Positions 3,672 to 5,418 of a stretch of 5,418 nt of DNA are shown piece after piece. The translations under genes were made by a program, and so were the position numbers. Origin of the DNA: JAXHTH01 sp034211115 (GTDB lineage: Bacteria > Planctomycetota > Phycisphaerae > Phycisphaerales > SM1A02); assembly GCA_034211115.1 (NCBI GenBank), contig JAXHTH010000101.1, positions 1 through 5,418 on the forward strand, written 5' to 3'. The notes under the pieces are model-generated. The model did not search any database. It worked only from the letters and a program-made list of their open reading frames with translations, and was not told the DNA's origin. How positions within the stretch are numbered: position 1 is the stretch's first letter; the number at the start of each line of letters is the position of its first letter.

Positions 3672-5405
3672 ATGCGCGACCTCGCATCGAAGGGGCGAAG
3701 AAGCGTGCCCGGCCTCGTGCTCGCGGCCCTCGCCACCGCCACGGCGGCGGGGCAGATGAACGTCGACCTCCAGGCCGAGTGGGCCTTCCAGGTCGATGCC
3801 GCTCATCCGGGCGCTGACGTCCGCGCCGCCCTCCGCGTCAGCCTCGCGGAAGGCTGGCACGTCAACTCCGACCGGCCGCTGGAGGAGTTTCTCATCCCGA
3901 CCGAGCTCACCGTCGCGCCACCGGAGGGCGTCACCGTCGATCGCATCGTCTATCCCGAAGCGCTCATGCTGGAATCGGAGATGTCCGCCGAGCCGATGGC
4001 CGTCTTCGAGAGCGAGTTCGTGATCGGCATCGTGCTCGAGGTCGGCGAAGATGTCGCGCCCGGGTCCTATGCCGTCACGGCCACCCTGAGCTACCAGGCC
4101 TGCAACGATCGCTTTTGCCTCCAGCCGGAATCGCGGGAAACACAGTCAACGCTGAACGTCGTCGAGCCCGATGCGCCGATCACCCCCGTCGAGAACTGGA
4201 TCGGCGCCGGGATCGATTTCGCGCGCGAATCCGAGCCGGATGAGGCCGCGCCGGCCGAGGCCGAACCCGCCGAGGTCGCGTTCGAAGAAGACTGTGATGT
4301 CATGGCCGAGATCAACGACGACTTCACCGTCGCGGCCACCACGGGCGGCTTCATGGGCGTGGACGAGTTCCTCCAGTTCGTGGAGGCGGCGGAGACGGGA
4401 ACGCAGCAGAAGGGCATGTTCGAGGGCAAGGGGATCTTCGCCATCATCGCGCTGATCATCGTGGGCGGCGTCCTCCTCAACCTCACCCCCTGCGTCCTGC
4501 CCCTCATCCCCATCAATCTCGCCATCATCGGCGCAGGGGCGGGCACCGGCTCGCGCCTCCGCGGCTTCGCGCTGGGCGGCACCTACGGCCTGGCGATGGC
4601 CCTCGTCTACGGCGTGCTCGGGCTCGTCGTGGCGCTGGGGCTGGGGACGTTCGGCGAGATCAACAGCACGATCTGGTTCAACGTCGCCGTGGCCATCCTC
4701 TTCGTCCTCCTCGCCCTGGCGATGTTCGACATCATCCACATCGACTTCTCGAAGCACCAGAGCAAGCTGAACGTGACGGGGGCGGCGAAGACGGGGACCT
4801 TCGCCCTCGCGTTCTTCATGGGCGCGGTCACCGCCATCCTCGCCGGCGCGTGCGTGGCCCCGGTGGTGATCCAGGTGATGGTCTACGCCGGCGATCAGTA
4901 CGCGAAGGGCCTGACGATCGCCCTCTTCCTTCCGTTCCTGCTCGGGGTGGGCCTCGCCCTGCCCTGGCCCATCCTCGGGGCGGGCATCTCCATCATGCCC
5001 AGGCCCGGCATGTGGATGGTGCGCGTCAAGCAGGCCCTCGGCGTGTTCATCCTCGTCTTCGCCGGCTACTACGGCTACGAGGCGTGGAAGATCTACCGCG
5101 GCGGCGCGCACGAGGTCCAGGAAGGCTGGACGGCCTCGATCTGCGAGGGCCTCGCCATCGCCAAGGCGCAGGACAAGCCCGTCTTCATCGACATGTGGGC
5201 CACCTGGTGCAAGAACTGCCTCGTCATGGACGAGACCACCTTCAAGGATGAAAAGGTCGTCGAAGCACTCGAGAACTACGTCAAGGTCAAGTACCAGGCG
5301 GAGAAGGTCGACGTCTCACCCGCCCGGGACATGATCGAGCTCTTCAACGGCGCCGGCCTGCCCACCTATGCCATCCTCCATCCCAAGCCCGACGCCGCCG
5401 AATAA
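3672..5405 (+). CDS. dsbD: DsbD-family thiol:disulfide interchange protein with a shortened C-terminal thioredoxin domain
   Basis: DsbD carries electrons from cytoplasmic thioredoxin across the inner membrane to periplasmic reductases. The 577-residue protein has all three parts. A signal peptide (KGRR, then a hydrophobic stretch, cleavage near 26) leads to a periplasmic N-terminal domain (about 30-165) with the YQACNDRFCL pair, Cys144 and Cys149. An Ala/Glu/Pro-rich acidic linker (185-210) follows. The membrane domain spans about 255-472, with roughly six to seven segments. It holds the two intramembrane redox cysteines, Cys264 in NLTPCVLPLIP and Cys394 in AGACVAPVV. The C-terminal thioredoxin domain (about 485-577) has WCKNC (Cys513, Cys516) and the cis-proline of GLPT (Pro564). 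The stop comes seven residues after the AILHPKP strand, so the last strand and helix of the fold are missing. Extra cysteines lie at 208 and 491. A GGAG site sets the start. The gene is divergent from fliM; the next gene downstream lies beyond the window. Confidence 0.93.
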   Translation: MRDLASKGRRSVPGLVLAALATATAAGQMNVDLQAEWAFQVDAAHPGADVRAALRVSLAEGWHVNSDRPLEEFLIPTELTVAPPEGVTVDRIVYPEALMLESEMSAEPMAVFESEFVIGIVLEVGEDVAPGSYAVTATLSYQACNDRFCLQPESRETQSTLNVVEPDAPITPVENWIGAGIDFARESEPDEAAPAEAEPAEVAFEEDCDVMAEINDDFTVAATTGGFMGVDEFLQFVEAAETGTQQKGMFEGKGIFAIIALIIVGGVLLNLTPCVLPLIPINLAIIGAGAGTGSRLRGFALGGTYGLAMALVYGVLGLVVALGLGTFGEINSTIWFNVAVAILFVLLALAMFDIIHIDFSKHQSKLNVTGAAKTGTFALAFFMGAVTAILAGACVAPVVIQVMVYAGDQYAKGLTIALFLPFLLGVGLALPWPILGAGISIMPRPGMWMVRVKQALGVFILVFAGYYGYEAWKIYRGGAHEVQEGWTASICEGLAIAKAQDKPVFIDMWATWCKNCLVMDETTFKDEKVVEALENYVKVKYQAEKVDVSPARDMIELFNGAGLPTYAILHPKPDAAE

Positions 5406-5418
5406 GCCACCGCGCCCG

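Noticed and set aside
2224..3759. 511-codon plus-strand ORF opposite fliM
   Set aside because: Shadow of fliM in GC-rich DNA, with Arg/Pro/Gly-rich low-complexity ends and no recognisable motif. It also crosses the divergent promoter region.
4146..5111. 321-codon minus-strand ORF opposite dsbD
   Set aside because: His/Asp/Glu/Arg/Gly-rich shadow of dsbD with no family resemblance.

Overview
This is GC-rich DNA (most codons end in G or C) that looks like a planctomycete chromosome, probably a Phycisphaerae-type lineage. That placement is inference. It rests on the style of the IF-2 N-terminus (ending HMSAVNIGLAATIREWF), a flagellar switch gene standing apart from any flagellar cluster, and the overall composition. 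I see no mobile element, CRISPR array, tRNA or rRNA.

Layout, left to right. (1) 1-307, minus strand: the first 102 codons of infB (IF-2), running off the left edge, with a GTG start missed by a simple ATG search. (2) 334-1806, minus: nusA, 26 nt upstream of infB and clearly in one operon with it. (3) 1807-2240: a leader of about 400 nt in front of nusA. It begins at a good sigma70-type promoter (TTGACA, 16 nt, GATAAC) and contains two overlapping tiny ORFs, several GC-rich hairpins, a 10-bp long-range stem with a competing alternative pairing, a 14-bp palindrome, and eight A/C-rich octamers ending just before the nusA start. rimP, the usual upstream neighbour of nusA, is not here. (4) 2241-2270: a strong hairpin, likely the fliM terminator, two bases from the nusA -35 box. 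(5) 2293-3309, minus: fliM, complete and apparently monocistronic. (6) 3310-3671: a divergent intergenic region with a sigma28-like -10 element facing fliM, a TATATT -10-like box facing dsbD, and several GC hairpins. (7) 3672-5405, plus: dsbD-like thiol-disulfide transporter (periplasmic domain, membrane domain, C-terminal thioredoxin domain), with a thioredoxin domain that ends early.

How the genes fit together: nusA and infB form the widely conserved transcription/translation operon. FliM is the CheY-binding part of the flagellar switch, and DsbD moves electrons to the periplasm. The three transcription units look functionally independent. The least ordinary part of the window is the nusA leader, whose octamer array and switch-like pairing options I cannot match to a regulatory RNA that I know.
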